A stretch of 64,000 bases of DNA from Pandoraea bronchicola (GCF_902459805.1 NZ_CABPST010000014.1:105926-169925); one strand, 5' to 3'; counted from the stretch's first letter, positions 26,622-35,806 are shown. Notes: a model not told the origin generated them from the sequence alone. Translations and numbers: made by a program.

Positions 26622-27479
26622 TCAATCGGGCACATCGGTCGCTTCCGCCAGCTGGCGATGCGTGGTGTTGGGTGTGGCCACCGGTGCCGCCGCCGGCTGG
26701 AGGCCGAGTATACGCTTGCGGACTTTGCCGACCAAGCGCATGCCTCGTACGCGCTTGACGGCGCGCACCGCATACAGCGCGCCGAAGATCGGCCACCAAC
26801 GGTCGCCCGCCGGCTCCATGAACTCGAAGCGTTGCAACCAGTGATCGCCGCGCAGGGGCGGGCGATAGCAGCCGAAGCGTCCGCGATCGATGTCGAAGGA
26901 CAGTAGCTTGAGCCAGTCTTTCAGGCGTGTGAACGCGATGAGATCCGCGCCCGGCGGCAGGAACGGCGCACCGGCGAGTCTGCCCAACTCCTCGCGCGCG
27001 CCCCACAGGCTCAGATTGTTGAAACCGGTGATGATGACCTGTCCTTCCGGCACGAGAATGCGCTCGACCTCGCGCAGGATGTCGTGAGGGTTCTCGGCAA
27101 ACTCAAGCACGTGCGGCAGCACCACGAGATCGGTACTTGCCGTGGCGATGGGCAACTCGTCGAACCGGCTCACGAGGATGTCGCGCGCCACCATGACGGC
27201 AGCACCGTCGCACGACGGCATACCGCCAGTCGTGTCGCTGGCGGCCTTGGTCATGAGCGGCGGCGCTTCGGCGCCGCGTGCGGCGGGAAGAATGAGACCC
27301 CGGTAAGGCATGCGGTTTTCGCGCAGCGTATCCAGCTCGGGACGGCCGAGTTGCAGCGCGTGATAGCCGAACAGATCCCCGACCCATTGGTCGAAGAGGG
27401 CCTGTTCCCATGCGAGCGCGTAGCGGCCTGGCGGTGAGACGAGCCAGACGGGCCAGTCTATAATTGGACGTTCTGACAT
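26622..27479 (-). CDS. class I SAM-dependent methyltransferase
   Basis: 285 residues. The N-terminal part (MSERPIIDWPVWLVSPPGRY) and the downstream motif VVLPHVLEFAENPHDILREV, then PEGQVIITGFNNLSLWG, are those of methyltransferases conserved next to gloB and rnhA in betaproteobacteria. The SAM-binding GxG region is weak and lies around VMVARDILVSRFDELPIATA. The ATG at 27479 leaves just 14 bases to the divergent gloB start. The C-terminus is basic and Pro/Ala-rich. Substrate unknown; conservation with rnhA-dnaQ suggests a housekeeping role. Confidence 0.85.
   Translation of the reverse strand: MSERPIIDWPVWLVSPPGRYALAWEQALFDQWVGDLFGYHALQLGRPELDTLRENRMPYRGLILPAARGAEAPPLMTKAASDTTGGMPSCDGAAVMVARDILVSRFDELPIATASTDLVVLPHVLEFAENPHDILREVERILVPEGQVIITGFNNLSLWGAREELGRLAGAPFLPPGADLIAFTRLKDWLKLLSFDIDRGRFGCYRPPLRGDHWLQRFEFMEPAGDRWWPIFGALYAVRAVKRVRGMRLVGKVRKRILGLQPAAAPVATPNTTHRQLAEATDVPD
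27435..27464 (+). promoter_or_regulatory. candidate gloB promoter inside the methyltransferase gene
   Basis: TGAGAC (27435-27440), 18 bases, TATAAT (27459-27464). The consensus -10 is striking in such GC-rich DNA. Transcription would start near 27471, about 23 bases upstream of the gloB ATG. Confidence 0.5.
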
Positions 27480-27493
27480 GGTGGCGAGTATAT

Positions 27494-28321
27494 ATGGATG
27501 CGCACGCAGATGCGGCGGGTAAGCAGTCGACCGGTACACTGACCGTCTTTCCCGTCCCCGCGTTCCAGGACAATTATCTCTGGGTCGTCGATAACGGCAA
27601 AGATGCCGTAGTCGTCGACCCGGGCGAGGCCGCCCCGGTGCTCGCCTATCTCGAAACGCGCGGCCTCACGCTGCGCGCCATTCTCATCACGCACAAGCAT
27701 GCCGACCACATCGGTGGCGTCGATGCGCTGCTCCAGCATTTCGACGTTCCCGTGCACGGTCCCGCCCGCGAAGCGATCGCGTGTGTCGATCACCCGCATA
27801 ACGGTGGCGAGACGGTCCATATTGCGTCCCCGGCCATGGTGCTGGAAGTGATCGACGTGCCCGGCCACACGTCGGGGCATATCGCTTACTTCCTCGGCGC
27901 CGGTGCGGCAGGTGCGCCGCGTCTGTTTTGCGGTGACACGCTGTTCTCGTGCGGTTGTGGCCGCCTGTTCGAAGGCACGCCCGCGCAGATGCTCGCGTCG
28001 CTCGATGCGCTCGCCGCGCTCCCGGCCGCCACGCTTGTGCACTGCGCGCACGAGTACACTCTCTCGAACCTTCGCTTCGCGCTGGCGGTCGATCCGGATA
28101 ACGCGGCCCTCGCCGCGTGGCATCAGGAGGCGACCGCGCTTCGCGCTGCCGGCCGTCCCACGCTGCCCACGACGCTCGCCCAGGAGCGGGCAACGAATCC
28201 GTTCCTGCGCAGCGACGCACCAGCCGTCATCGCCGCCGCTCAAGCACACGCCGGCCGCACAGCGCTTTCCCGCGAGGCGGTATTCGCGACCGTGCGTGGC
28301 TGGAAAGATACCTTCCGCTAA
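27494..28321 (+). CDS. gloB: hydroxyacylglutathione hydrolase (glyoxalase II)
   Basis: 275 residues, metallo-beta-lactamase fold. It hydrolyses S-D-lactoylglutathione, the second step of methylglyoxal detoxification. The di-zinc site motif ITHKHADHIGGVDAL is complete, followed by HTSGHIAYFLG, FCGDTLFSCGCGRLFEGTP and the C-terminal HCAHEYTLSNLRFA that contacts glutathione. The ATG at 27494 is preferred over 27464, which would overlap the divergent methyltransferase start; GGCGAG precedes it. Confidence 0.94.
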   Translation: MDAHADAAGKQSTGTLTVFPVPAFQDNYLWVVDNGKDAVVVDPGEAAPVLAYLETRGLTLRAILITHKHADHIGGVDALLQHFDVPVHGPAREAIACVDHPHNGGETVHIASPAMVLEVIDVPGHTSGHIAYFLGAGAAGAPRLFCGDTLFSCGCGRLFEGTPAQMLASLDALAALPAATLVHCAHEYTLSNLRFALAVDPDNAALAAWHQEATALRAAGRPTLPTTLAQERATNPFLRSDAPAVIAAAQAHAGRTALSREAVFATVRGWKDTFR

Positions 28322-28575
28322 TCGTGAGCCCGGCATGCTGTCAATAGCGTGACGCGTCATGACCTCTGCCCGGGCGCGGGCGTTGACATCTTCGTGCGCG
28401 CCTGCTCAACCTTGTCAGATCGCCTCGGCTGTGAAGTTTCGGTGTCGTTTCGATGGCATCGTATACGCAACTAGGGTGTGTCCCTTCGGCCACATTACTG
28501 GAAACCGAACTCAGGGATAACCCCTAAATTTAGGGCGTTTTGGCGTAAATTTTGCAAAAAAATTAGGCAGAAAGG

Positions 28576-28604
28576 TTGACGCATCCGAAGGGTTTCCTTA
28601 CCAT
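28576..28604 (+). promoter_or_regulatory. putative sigma70 promoter of mltD (gap 28322-28648)
   Basis: TTGACG (28576-28581), exactly 17 bases, TACCAT (28599-28604), 45 bases before the mltD ATG. The 327-base gap is AT-rich from 28500 onward and shows no other feature. Confidence 0.55.
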
Positions 28605-28648
28605 CCTTGCCAATTTCATGAAGATGTCACCCAATTCGAGCCCGATCA

Positions 28649-30337
28649 ATGCGACTTATCGTTAGCTTGCTACTGACGCTGCTTCTAGCGGCTTGCGCCA
28701 GCACGGCGCCGACCACAGGTGCGTCGAATTCCACCCCCGAAGCGCAGGGCAAACCGCCTCTCGCGTCGAGCGCCAAAGGCAAGCAGCGAGTCTCCAGCGA
28801 TCAGACCATCGATCTCGATAACGACTCGCTAGGCGATCTGGCCTACGGCAGCGACGCCGACCTCTGGTCACGCATTCGTCACGGTTTCGCCATCCCCGAT
28901 CTGGATACCGACCTCGCACAGGACCGCACGCAGTGGTACGCACAGCGTCCTGAGTACGTCGAGCGCATGATCCAGCGGTCGAACAAGTATCTGTTCCACA
29001 TCGTTGAAGAACTCGAGCGCCGTCATATGCCGACGGAGTTGGCGTTGCTGCCGTTCGTGGAAAGCGCTTACAACCCGCAGGCGCTCTCGACGGCCAAGGC
29101 CGCCGGCATGTGGCAGTTCATTCCGAGCACCGGCAAGACGTACAACCTCAAGCAGAACATGTTCCAGGACGAGCGCCGCGACGTGCTCGCTTCGACGACC
29201 GCCGCGCTTGATTACCTCTCGAAGCTCTATGCGATGTTCGGCGACTGGCATCTGGCGCTCGCTGCCTATAACTGGGGCGAGGGCAACGTGCAGCGCGCGA
29301 TCGACCGCAATCAGGCACAAGGTCTGCCCACCGACTACCTCAGCCTGCGCATGCCGACCGAGACGCGTTACTACGTGCCGAAGCTGCAGGCGATCAAAAA
29401 CATCATTGCGCACCCGGACCTCTACAGCGTGAAGCTGCCGGAGATTCCGAATCACCCGTATTTCGTCAGCGTGACGACCAAGCGCGACATCGACGTGGCA
29501 CTGGCTGCGAAGCTGGCCGATCTGCCGCTCGACGAATTCCGCGCACTCAACCCGTCGTTCCGCAAGCCGGTGATTCTCGGTGCCGCGCAACCGCAGATTC
29601 TTCTGCCGTTCGACAGCGCCGAGGTGTTCCAGCGCCGATTGAAGGGCTACGACAAGCCGCTGTCGAGCTGGACGACGTACACCTCGACATCGCGTGAGCT
29701 TCCGGAGGACGTTGCACGTAAGCTGGGTGTCGACGCTGCGGTCATCCGCTCGGTCAACAACATTGCGCCGCGCATGCGTCTGAAGGCTGGCTCGACGCTG
29801 CTGGTGCCGCGTTCTGACGACATTGATCAGGACATCAGCGCATCGGTGGCCAGCAACGCCGTGCTGGCGCTCGAGCCGGATATTCCCGATACGCGCAAGG
29901 TCATGGTGCGTGCGCGCAAGCACGATACGCTCGCCAGCGTTGCGTCGCGCAGCGGTGTGAGTGTGGCCCAGATCAAGAGCTGGAACCGTCTGCGTCGCGA
30001 TACGCTCACGTCGGGCCAACTGCTGGTGCTGCATGTGCCGGTCAAAGACGCCTCGCGCGTGATGGCCGCTTCCGCTGCACCGGCCGCAGCCGCCAAGGAT
30101 GACGACGAGGCACCGCGTACGCGTATGGTGCGTGGTAAGAACGGCAAGATGATTCGCGTGGTCGACCGTCGCCCGGCCGCCAGCCCGGCCAAGGCTGCCG
30201 TCGCCGGCGGCAAGACTGCCCCGGCCAAGGTGGCGTCGAAAGCGCCCGCGAAGGCCTCGGCCAAGGCAGTCACGAAGACGGCTTCGAAGCCCGCCGCCAA
30301 GGCCCCTGCAAAGGTCACCAAGACGGCTCAGCGCTAA
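28649..30337 (+). CDS. mltD: membrane-bound lytic murein transglycosylase D, with Lys/Ala-rich tail
   Basis: 562 residues. A lipoprotein signal, MRLIVSLLLTLLLAAC, places Cys16 as the lipidation site, so it is probably anchored in the outer membrane. The SLT lysozyme-like domain spans about residues 110-260: LPFVESAYNPQALS (catalytic Glu), AAGMWQFIPSTGKTYNL and ALAAYNWGEGNVQRAI. LysM-type peptidoglycan-binding repeats follow (around 345-400 and 415-470, e.g. VRARKHDTLASVASRSGVSV). The last 60 residues are Lys/Ala/Pro-rich like histone H1 tails, unusual for MltD. It cleaves murein glycan chains to form 1,6-anhydromuramyl products. Confidence 0.93.
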   Translation: MRLIVSLLLTLLLAACASTAPTTGASNSTPEAQGKPPLASSAKGKQRVSSDQTIDLDNDSLGDLAYGSDADLWSRIRHGFAIPDLDTDLAQDRTQWYAQRPEYVERMIQRSNKYLFHIVEELERRHMPTELALLPFVESAYNPQALSTAKAAGMWQFIPSTGKTYNLKQNMFQDERRDVLASTTAALDYLSKLYAMFGDWHLALAAYNWGEGNVQRAIDRNQAQGLPTDYLSLRMPTETRYYVPKLQAIKNIIAHPDLYSVKLPEIPNHPYFVSVTTKRDIDVALAAKLADLPLDEFRALNPSFRKPVILGAAQPQILLPFDSAEVFQRRLKGYDKPLSSWTTYTSTSRELPEDVARKLGVDAAVIRSVNNIAPRMRLKAGSTLLVPRSDDIDQDISASVASNAVLALEPDIPDTRKVMVRARKHDTLASVASRSGVSVAQIKSWNRLRRDTLTSGQLLVLHVPVKDASRVMAASAAPAAAAKDDDEAPRTRMVRGKNGKMIRVVDRRPAASPAKAAVAGGKTAPAKVASKAPAKASAKAVTKTASKPAAKAPAKVTKTAQR

Positions 30338-30385
30338 GCGTCACCCTTGCGTTTCGCCCGGCGATCACCGCATCGCCGGCGTCAG

Positions 30386-30424
30386 ACAAAACGCCCGTGA
30401 GGATGTCCCTCACGGGCGTTTTGT
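30386..30424 (+). terminator. rho-independent terminator of mltD
   Basis: A 17-bp perfect stem (30386-30402 with 30408-30424), 5-base loop, followed by a T-rich stretch, 48 bases after the mltD stop. Confidence 0.92.
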
Positions 30425-30565
30425 TTTGCGGGTTGCCGATGTCTCCCGCGTCTCCGGACTGGCTTTACCCTTGCTTCGGAAAATTCCCACAAATGGACGG
30501 GCTCACGTTTCCTATGATGAAGGCGCGGACGATTCCGTTCGTTTTCGCTCATAAAGGAGTCCTGA

Positions 30566-30748
30566 ATGAATGGGGAAATTCGAGCCGTGAGAGACGCGAC
30601 CGAACCTGATGTGTTCGCCTCGGTTGATGCCACCCACGCCACGCGCGGTGTGCGTGGCAGCGACGTGGAAGGCGTCACGGTGCCGCCGCTGTGCTTCAAG
30701 CCGAATTGCATTCCGGCCCGGCCTCCGGTGAGCGGGCGTCATGCCTGA
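30566..30748 (+). CDS. lasso peptide precursor (pandonodin-like)
   Basis: 60 residues after a strong ribosome site (AAAGGAGT, 6 bases before the ATG). The expected lasso layout is present: leader of 27 residues ending with Thr at position -2 (Thr26, Arg27), core starting at Gly28, and Glu35 at core position 8, able to close a Gly1-Glu8 macrolactam ring. The remaining 25-residue tail holds Cys43 and Cys48 (core 16 and 21), which could form a disulfide loop. The next gene is a lasso-cyclase homologue. I recall pandonodin from Pandoraea norimbergensis as a 33-residue lasso peptide with a tail disulfide; identity with it needs a sequence comparison. Confidence 0.82.
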   Translation: MNGEIRAVRDATEPDVFASVDATHATRGVRGSDVEGVTVPPLCFKPNCIPARPPVSGRHA

Positions 30749-30784
30749 AGTGGCAAATTCGACGCGAATCAAACGGAGCCGGTC

Positions 30785-32563
30785 ATGAAACTTGCCCGCC
30801 TGAGACCAGGACCGGCCGAGCGTTACGTGCCGCTGCCCGGCGCCCTCGTGCTGCGCGGTCTGGATGGCCAGCCTGTGGCCCGTATTCGCCCTGAAGGGAG
30901 TGGCGATCGCCAGCACTCGAGCGGGCAGAGCGAATTGCTCGCGTGGTATGTGAGCGGCCGCGTGTTCCGCAAGGGCGATGGCAACGAAGTGCCGCCGGGG
31001 CTCGAACTGGCCCGCATGGCAATCGAGTCGCCGGAGCGCTTCGTCGAGCGCTATTGGGGACATTACCGGATCATCGTGCACGACCGCTGGTGCGGTGCGA
31101 CGCTGGTCCTGTGCGACCCATGCGGTCATTGCCCGACGTACTACCGCTTCTGCCGGGACGGCGCGGTGCATGTCGCGTCGGACCCGGCATCGATCGCCGA
31201 CGCCAGCCCGACGTTCGACAGCGCAGCCCTCAAATCATTTCTGGTGCATGGTGACCTTGGTGGTGCGCCGTGTGCGCTCTACGACGTGGAGCGTCTGCCT
31301 CTGGGCCATGCGCTGTGGATTCCGGAGCGCGGCGCGCCGAAGACACGCGTCGTGTGGTGGCCATCGTGGCGGTCGCGCGCAGGGACGAGCGAGATAGGCG
31401 AGGCGTCATCCGGAGAGGGGCTGCTGGGATTGCTGCGACGCTCGGCCGAGCGCTGTCTCGGTGACAGACCTGCGGTGCTCGAATTGTCGGGCGGTGTCGA
31501 ATCGACATCGCTCGCCCTGGCGCTTGCCGAGTCGGGACGTGCCGGCACCTGCACTGCGGTAAATCATCGCGACCCTGCATCGCCATCGAGTGACGCGTCG
31601 CATCATGCGCACAGCGTCGCGCGGCATGTGGGCATGGCGCTCGAGCACTTCGACATCGAGTGTGCGGCGTTTTCACCGCCCGCGACGATCCCGCGTCTGC
31701 CGCGTCCCGCAATGCATCTGTGCACGCTGGCACGGCTCGATGCCGTACGCGAACGGCTGACGTCGTACCCCGGCCACCGGCTCGTCAACGGCCACGGCGG
31801 CGACGCCATCTTCCTCGCCTCACCACCTGACGGCGCGTTTCTCGACGCCTTCGCCGACGGCCAGTGGCGGCGGGCATTCGGCGCATGGCGTGATCTGGCG
31901 GTGATGCAACGCATGCCACTGTGGCGGGTGTTGCAGGGCGCGTTCGCCCAATTGGGGCTGCGTCAGGCCAACCCCAGGGCCACGCGCGCGGGCGGGCTGC
32001 TCACGATGGCCGCATGCGATGGCGTGGCCGGGCGCATGGAGCCGCTCGCCCAGGCGTGGCTCGCACAATGGCCGCTTCGTTTGCGTCCGGGCAAGCGCGC
32101 GCAGATTCTGGGCACACTCGCCAACCTTCGCGACATCGAGGTGTCTGTATCGCTGGCCGCCGACGGCACCATGTTTCCATTCCTGACGCAGCCGGTCGTC
32201 GAAGCCGGTTTCGCGATGCCGGCTTACCGGCTCTTCAATGCGATTCACAACCGTTTGCCGCTGCGCCGCGCTGCCTATCTCGCGAGCGGCTTGCCCAATC
32301 TCTGGCGTCTCGACAAGGGGATGATGACGGGCATCGCCGGCGCGGGAGTCGCCGCCAATCTCCGGCATGTGGAGGAGGTGTGTCTGGAGGGATACTGTGC
32401 GGCGTCGGGGTGGATCGATCGCGACACCTGCCGTCGCGCCATCGGCGGGATCGCGCATCATCATCTCGAATCGATGACGACGATCCGTCGGCTCTATGCC
32501 CTCGAGACGTTCGTGCGCGGGTGGCGGCAGGGGACGAGCCGGAGCCGGGAGGCTGCGGCATGA
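30785..32563 (+). CDS. asparagine synthase-like lasso peptide cyclase (C protein)
   Basis: 592 residues, 36 bases after the precursor gene. Family proteins activate the ring Asp/Glu side chain with ATP and join it to the freed N-terminal amine. A degenerate glutaminase-like N-terminal domain lacking the catalytic Cys2 (it starts MKLARLRPG) is followed by the synthetase domain with the PP-loop VLELSGGVESTSLALALAES at 231-250. The usual Asp of SGGxDS is Glu239 here, a conservative but notable change. LVNGHGGDAIFLASPP and NRLPLRRAAYLASGLP are further family segments. No leader peptidase (B) or exporter (D) gene lies on either side. Confidence 0.82.
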   Translation: MKLARLRPGPAERYVPLPGALVLRGLDGQPVARIRPEGSGDRQHSSGQSELLAWYVSGRVFRKGDGNEVPPGLELARMAIESPERFVERYWGHYRIIVHDRWCGATLVLCDPCGHCPTYYRFCRDGAVHVASDPASIADASPTFDSAALKSFLVHGDLGGAPCALYDVERLPLGHALWIPERGAPKTRVVWWPSWRSRAGTSEIGEASSGEGLLGLLRRSAERCLGDRPAVLELSGGVESTSLALALAESGRAGTCTAVNHRDPASPSSDASHHAHSVARHVGMALEHFDIECAAFSPPATIPRLPRPAMHLCTLARLDAVRERLTSYPGHRLVNGHGGDAIFLASPPDGAFLDAFADGQWRRAFGAWRDLAVMQRMPLWRVLQGAFAQLGLRQANPRATRAGGLLTMAACDGVAGRMEPLAQAWLAQWPLRLRPGKRAQILGTLANLRDIEVSVSLAADGTMFPFLTQPVVEAGFAMPAYRLFNAIHNRLPLRRAAYLASGLPNLWRLDKGMMTGIAGAGVAANLRHVEEVCLEGYCAASGWIDRDTCRRAIGGIAHHHLESMTTIRRLYALETFVRGWRQGTSRSREAAA

Positions 32564-32637
32564 CCTGGCTGGTGCCGCAAGCCGACATCCAGGCCGCCCC
32601 GGCCGCCTTGGCCGTTCCCGTCGCCGATCCTGCCTGA
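32560..32637 (+). CDS. 25-residue ORF coupled to the lasso cyclase; possible remnant of the B protein
   Basis: An ATG overlaps the cyclase stop (ATGA), giving MTWLVPQADIQAAPAALAV and then VADPA before TGA at 32635. The arrangement and the N-terminal WLVPQ resemble the start of a translationally coupled gene, as expected for a lasso B protein, but there is no continuation in any frame up to prpE. It may be a deletion scar or coincidence. Confidence 0.3.
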   Translation: MTWLVPQADIQAAPAALAVPVADPA

Positions 32638-32904
32638 CTCAGCGTAATCCCTTAGCGTTTCGAGCAACGGGCGGGCCTGTCCGGTAAGCCATCCGTAAGC
32701 GTCAACGCGCACACTGAGCGCGAGGCACGGCACTCGTGTCCGACGATTTCATTGCACCGAAACGCATTGCCGGTCGGTGGCGATACGCCACTCGACCCTG
32801 CCGGCCCGATCCGGCGCCGCGCCAGCCCCCGTTTCCCCATTCCCCGGCACCGCCGGGATGGCATAACGGGCGCGCGAGCCAGTCAATATATGCAAGGAGA
32901 CACC

Positions 32905-34806
32905 ATGACTTCGTACGCGTCGTTTCACGCCCGCTCGATTCACCCCGATACGCGCTCGGCCTTCTGGGAGGAGCAGGCCCGGCTGATCGATTGGGAGACG
33001 CCCTTCACCCGGGTGCTCGACTACGACAAGCCGCCGTTCGCGCGCTGGTTCGTCGGCGGTCGCACGAATCTCTGTCACAACGCCGTCGATCGTCATTTGC
33101 CCTCGCGCGGCACGCAAAACGCGCTGATCTGGGTGTCGACGGAGACCGAACAGGAGCGTGTCTATACGTACGACGAACTGGCGGCGGAAGTCAATCGCAT
33201 GGCGGCGTCGCTGCAATCGCTCGGTGTTGCGCGCGGCGAGCGAGTGCTGATCTACATGCCGATGATCCCCGAAGCGCTGTTCGCGATGCTCGCCTGCACG
33301 CGTCTCGGCGCGATTCACTCGGTGGTGTTCGGCGGCTTTGCTTCCGTCAATCTGGCGGCCCGCATCGACGATGCGCAACCGACAGTCATCGTCTCGGCCG
33401 ACGCCGGTTCGCGCAATGGCAAGGTCGTGCCCTACAAGCCGTTGCTCGATGAAGGCATCACACTGGCGAAGCACAAGCCGTCGAGCGTGCTGCTGATCGA
33501 CCGGGAGCTGGCGCCGATGACGCGTGTGGAAGGCCGCGACGTCGACTACGCGGCGTTGCGCGAACAACATCTCGACGCCTTCATTCCGTGCGAATGGCTT
33601 GAGTCGAGCGAGCCGTCCTACGTGCTTTACACGTCCGGCACGACGGGCAAGCCGAAGGGCGTGCAGCGCGACACGGGCGGGTATGCGGTCGCGCTGGCGT
33701 CGTCGATGCAGCATATTTTCTGCGCGAAGCCGGGCGACACGATGTTCTGCGCATCGGACATCGGCTGGGTGGTCGGGCACAGCTACATCGTGTACGCGCC
33801 GTTGCTCGCCGGTATTGCGACAGTGATGTACGAGGGCACGCCGATCCGGCCCGATGGCGGGATCTGGTGGCGCATCGTCGAGAAGTACAAGGTGACGCAG
33901 CTTTTCACTGCGCCGACGGCGATTCGCGTGCTCAAGAAGCAGGACCCGAAGTATCTGACGCAGTACGACCTGTCGTCGCTGCGGCTGATCTTCCTCGCGG
34001 GCGAGCCGCTCGACGAGCCGACAGCGCGCTGGCTCACCGACGGTGTCGGCAAGCCGGTCGTCGACAATTATTGGCAGACGGAGACCGGCTGGCCGATTCT
34101 CGGGATGGCGCGGGGTGTCGAAGTCTTGCCGGGCAAGCTCGGATCGCCGGGCAAGCCGGTGTATGGCTACGACGTGAAGCTCGTCGATGAGGCCACAGGC
34201 GAGGACTGCGGGCCGAACCAGAAGGGCGTGCTGGCCATTGAAGGGCCACTGCCGCCAGGGTGCATGAGCACGGTCTGGGGCGATGACGCTCGCTTCGTCA
34301 AAACCTATTGGCAGACCGTGCCGGGCCGCATGCTTTACTCCAGCTTCGACTGGGGCGTGCGCGACGAGGATGGGTATTACTTCATTCTTGGCCGCACCGA
34401 CGACGTCATCAACGTTGCTGGTCACCGCCTCGGCTCTCGCGAGATCGAGGAGAGCATTGCGAGCCATCCGGCGGTGGCGGAAGTGGCGGTCATCGGTGCG
34501 CAGGATGCACTCAAGGGGCAGGTGGCCATCGCGTTTGCGGTGCTGCGTCAACCGGAGTTGGTGGCGACGCCCGAGGCGCGTCTGGCGCTGGAGGGCGATG
34601 TCATGAAGACGGTCGACAAGCAGTTGGGGGCCGTGGCGCGTCCGGCGCGGGTGTTCTTCGTCACGATGCTGCCCAAGACGCGCTCCGGCAAGCTGCTGCG
34701 CCGCGCGATTCAGGCGATCTGCGAGGGCCGCGAGACGGGCGATCTGATTACGCTGGAGGACCCGGCGGCACTTGAACAGGTGCGTGACGCCGTGAAGGGC
34801 GTGTAA
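32905..34806 (+). CDS. prpE: propionyl-CoA synthetase, AMP-forming
   Basis: 633 residues. An ANL-family ligase that activates propionate to propionyl-CoA. Motifs: VLYTSGTTGKPKGVQRDTGG (P-loop), DNYWQTETGWPILG, FILGRTDDVINVAGHRLGSR (hinge) and TRSGKLLRRAIQAICEGRET (C-terminal Lys for adenylation). The ATG at 32905 has AAGGAG just upstream; an ATG at 32890 would place the ribosome site inside the gene. It is transcribed away from the LysR gene, separated by an 82-base convergent gap. No methylcitrate-cycle genes are adjacent. Confidence 0.9.
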   Translation: MTSYASFHARSIHPDTRSAFWEEQARLIDWETPFTRVLDYDKPPFARWFVGGRTNLCHNAVDRHLPSRGTQNALIWVSTETEQERVYTYDELAAEVNRMAASLQSLGVARGERVLIYMPMIPEALFAMLACTRLGAIHSVVFGGFASVNLAARIDDAQPTVIVSADAGSRNGKVVPYKPLLDEGITLAKHKPSSVLLIDRELAPMTRVEGRDVDYAALREQHLDAFIPCEWLESSEPSYVLYTSGTTGKPKGVQRDTGGYAVALASSMQHIFCAKPGDTMFCASDIGWVVGHSYIVYAPLLAGIATVMYEGTPIRPDGGIWWRIVEKYKVTQLFTAPTAIRVLKKQDPKYLTQYDLSSLRLIFLAGEPLDEPTARWLTDGVGKPVVDNYWQTETGWPILGMARGVEVLPGKLGSPGKPVYGYDVKLVDEATGEDCGPNQKGVLAIEGPLPPGCMSTVWGDDARFVKTYWQTVPGRMLYSSFDWGVRDEDGYYFILGRTDDVINVAGHRLGSREIEESIASHPAVAEVAVIGAQDALKGQVAIAFAVLRQPELVATPEARLALEGDVMKTVDKQLGAVARPARVFFVTMLPKTRSGKLLRRAIQAICEGRETGDLITLEDPAALEQVRDAVKGV

Positions 34807-34888
34807 TGGGGCGGGAAGCTGCGCAAGCGGATTCTGCGCTCCGGATGATTCGAGGGGGGAGCCATGACACTTAGGGGCTTCCTCCTCG

Positions 34889-35806
34889 TCAGGCAAACGG
34901 TTTGTCGAGAATCTCGGGCGCGCGAATGGCGTCGATCAGCAAGCCGAGAAAGGCTTCGACGGGGGCGGGCAGCGTGCGGCCGGCCATCGTCTGCACTTGA
35001 AGCGAGCGCTGATGCAGCGCCGGATTGCGAATGCGAATGGCGACGAGCCCTTCGGGCGCCAGACGGCTGCGCACCGTCAGCAGGCCAGTGAGCGTCACCG
35101 CATTACCTGAGCGAACGAAGCTGTGCAACGCAGCGTGATAGTTGCTCACGAACACCGGTTCGAACAGCAGGCCCTCGAGCGTGCAGCAAAGATCGAACAT
35201 TTGCCGGATGGTCACACCGGCGTTCGACAACGCCAGCGGATAGGGCAGCAGATCGGCCAGCGCGATGTCGCGTCGCTTGGCGAGGGGATGCCGCTTGGCC
35301 ATCAGGGCATAGATCGGCGCCGGCTGGGTGTGAACGACCTGCACCCCTTTTTCCGGCGCGACACTAAAGCACACGGCGATATCGGCCTCGCCATCGCGCA
35401 CGCGCACTGTGGCTTCGAATGGCGACACGACGTCGAGCAGGAAGTGTGCACCGGGATAGGTTTCGCGAAAACGCGCGAAGACCTGCGGCAGGAAATCCCG
35501 TGCAACTCCCTCGGCACTGGCGACACGAATCGTCGCGCGTCCCACTTCCGTGAGTCCCCGAATTTCCGACGTTACGCGCTCTGCGTCGAGCAGTACGCGA
35601 CGCGCATGATCGGCAAGCAACTCCCCCGCCTCGCTTAGTACCATGCCACGCGGCCTGCGTTCGAACAGAGGGGTACCGAGATCCTCTTCGAGCTTCGCGA
35701 TCTGACGACTCAGCGCTGAGACCGCCACATGCAGGCGCTCGGAGGCGCGACTGAGCGAGCCGGTGCGGGCGACTTCAAGAAAGTACCGTAGCGCGTGAGT
35801 TTGCAT
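34889..35806 (-). CDS. LysR family transcriptional regulator
   Basis: 305 residues. The N-terminal helix-turn-helix (MQTHALRYFLEVARTGSLSR, ASERLHVAVSALSRQIAKLE) and the effector domain beginning near VGRATIRVASAEG are typical. It is divergent from the M20 peptidase/MHS symporter operon, which it most likely controls. The shared intergenic region 35807-36034 contains an AT-rich stretch (35880-35935) suited to LysR binding. The ATG at 35806 starts the classical LysR N-terminus; the extension to 35974 would cover the promoter. Confidence 0.9.
   Translation of the reverse strand: MQTHALRYFLEVARTGSLSRASERLHVAVSALSRQIAKLEEDLGTPLFERRPRGMVLSEAGELLADHARRVLLDAERVTSEIRGLTEVGRATIRVASAEGVARDFLPQVFARFRETYPGAHFLLDVVSPFEATVRVRDGEADIAVCFSVAPEKGVQVVHTQPAPIYALMAKRHPLAKRRDIALADLLPYPLALSNAGVTIRQMFDLCCTLEGLLFEPVFVSNYHAALHSFVRSGNAVTLTGLLTVRSRLAPEGLVAIRIRNPALHQRSLQVQTMAGRTLPAPVEAFLGLLIDAIRAPEILDKPFA

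Noticed and set aside
32494-32733. 79-residue minus-strand frame after the lasso cyclase
   Set aside because: Half of it lies antisense to the cyclase; no ribosome site or lasso-protein pattern.
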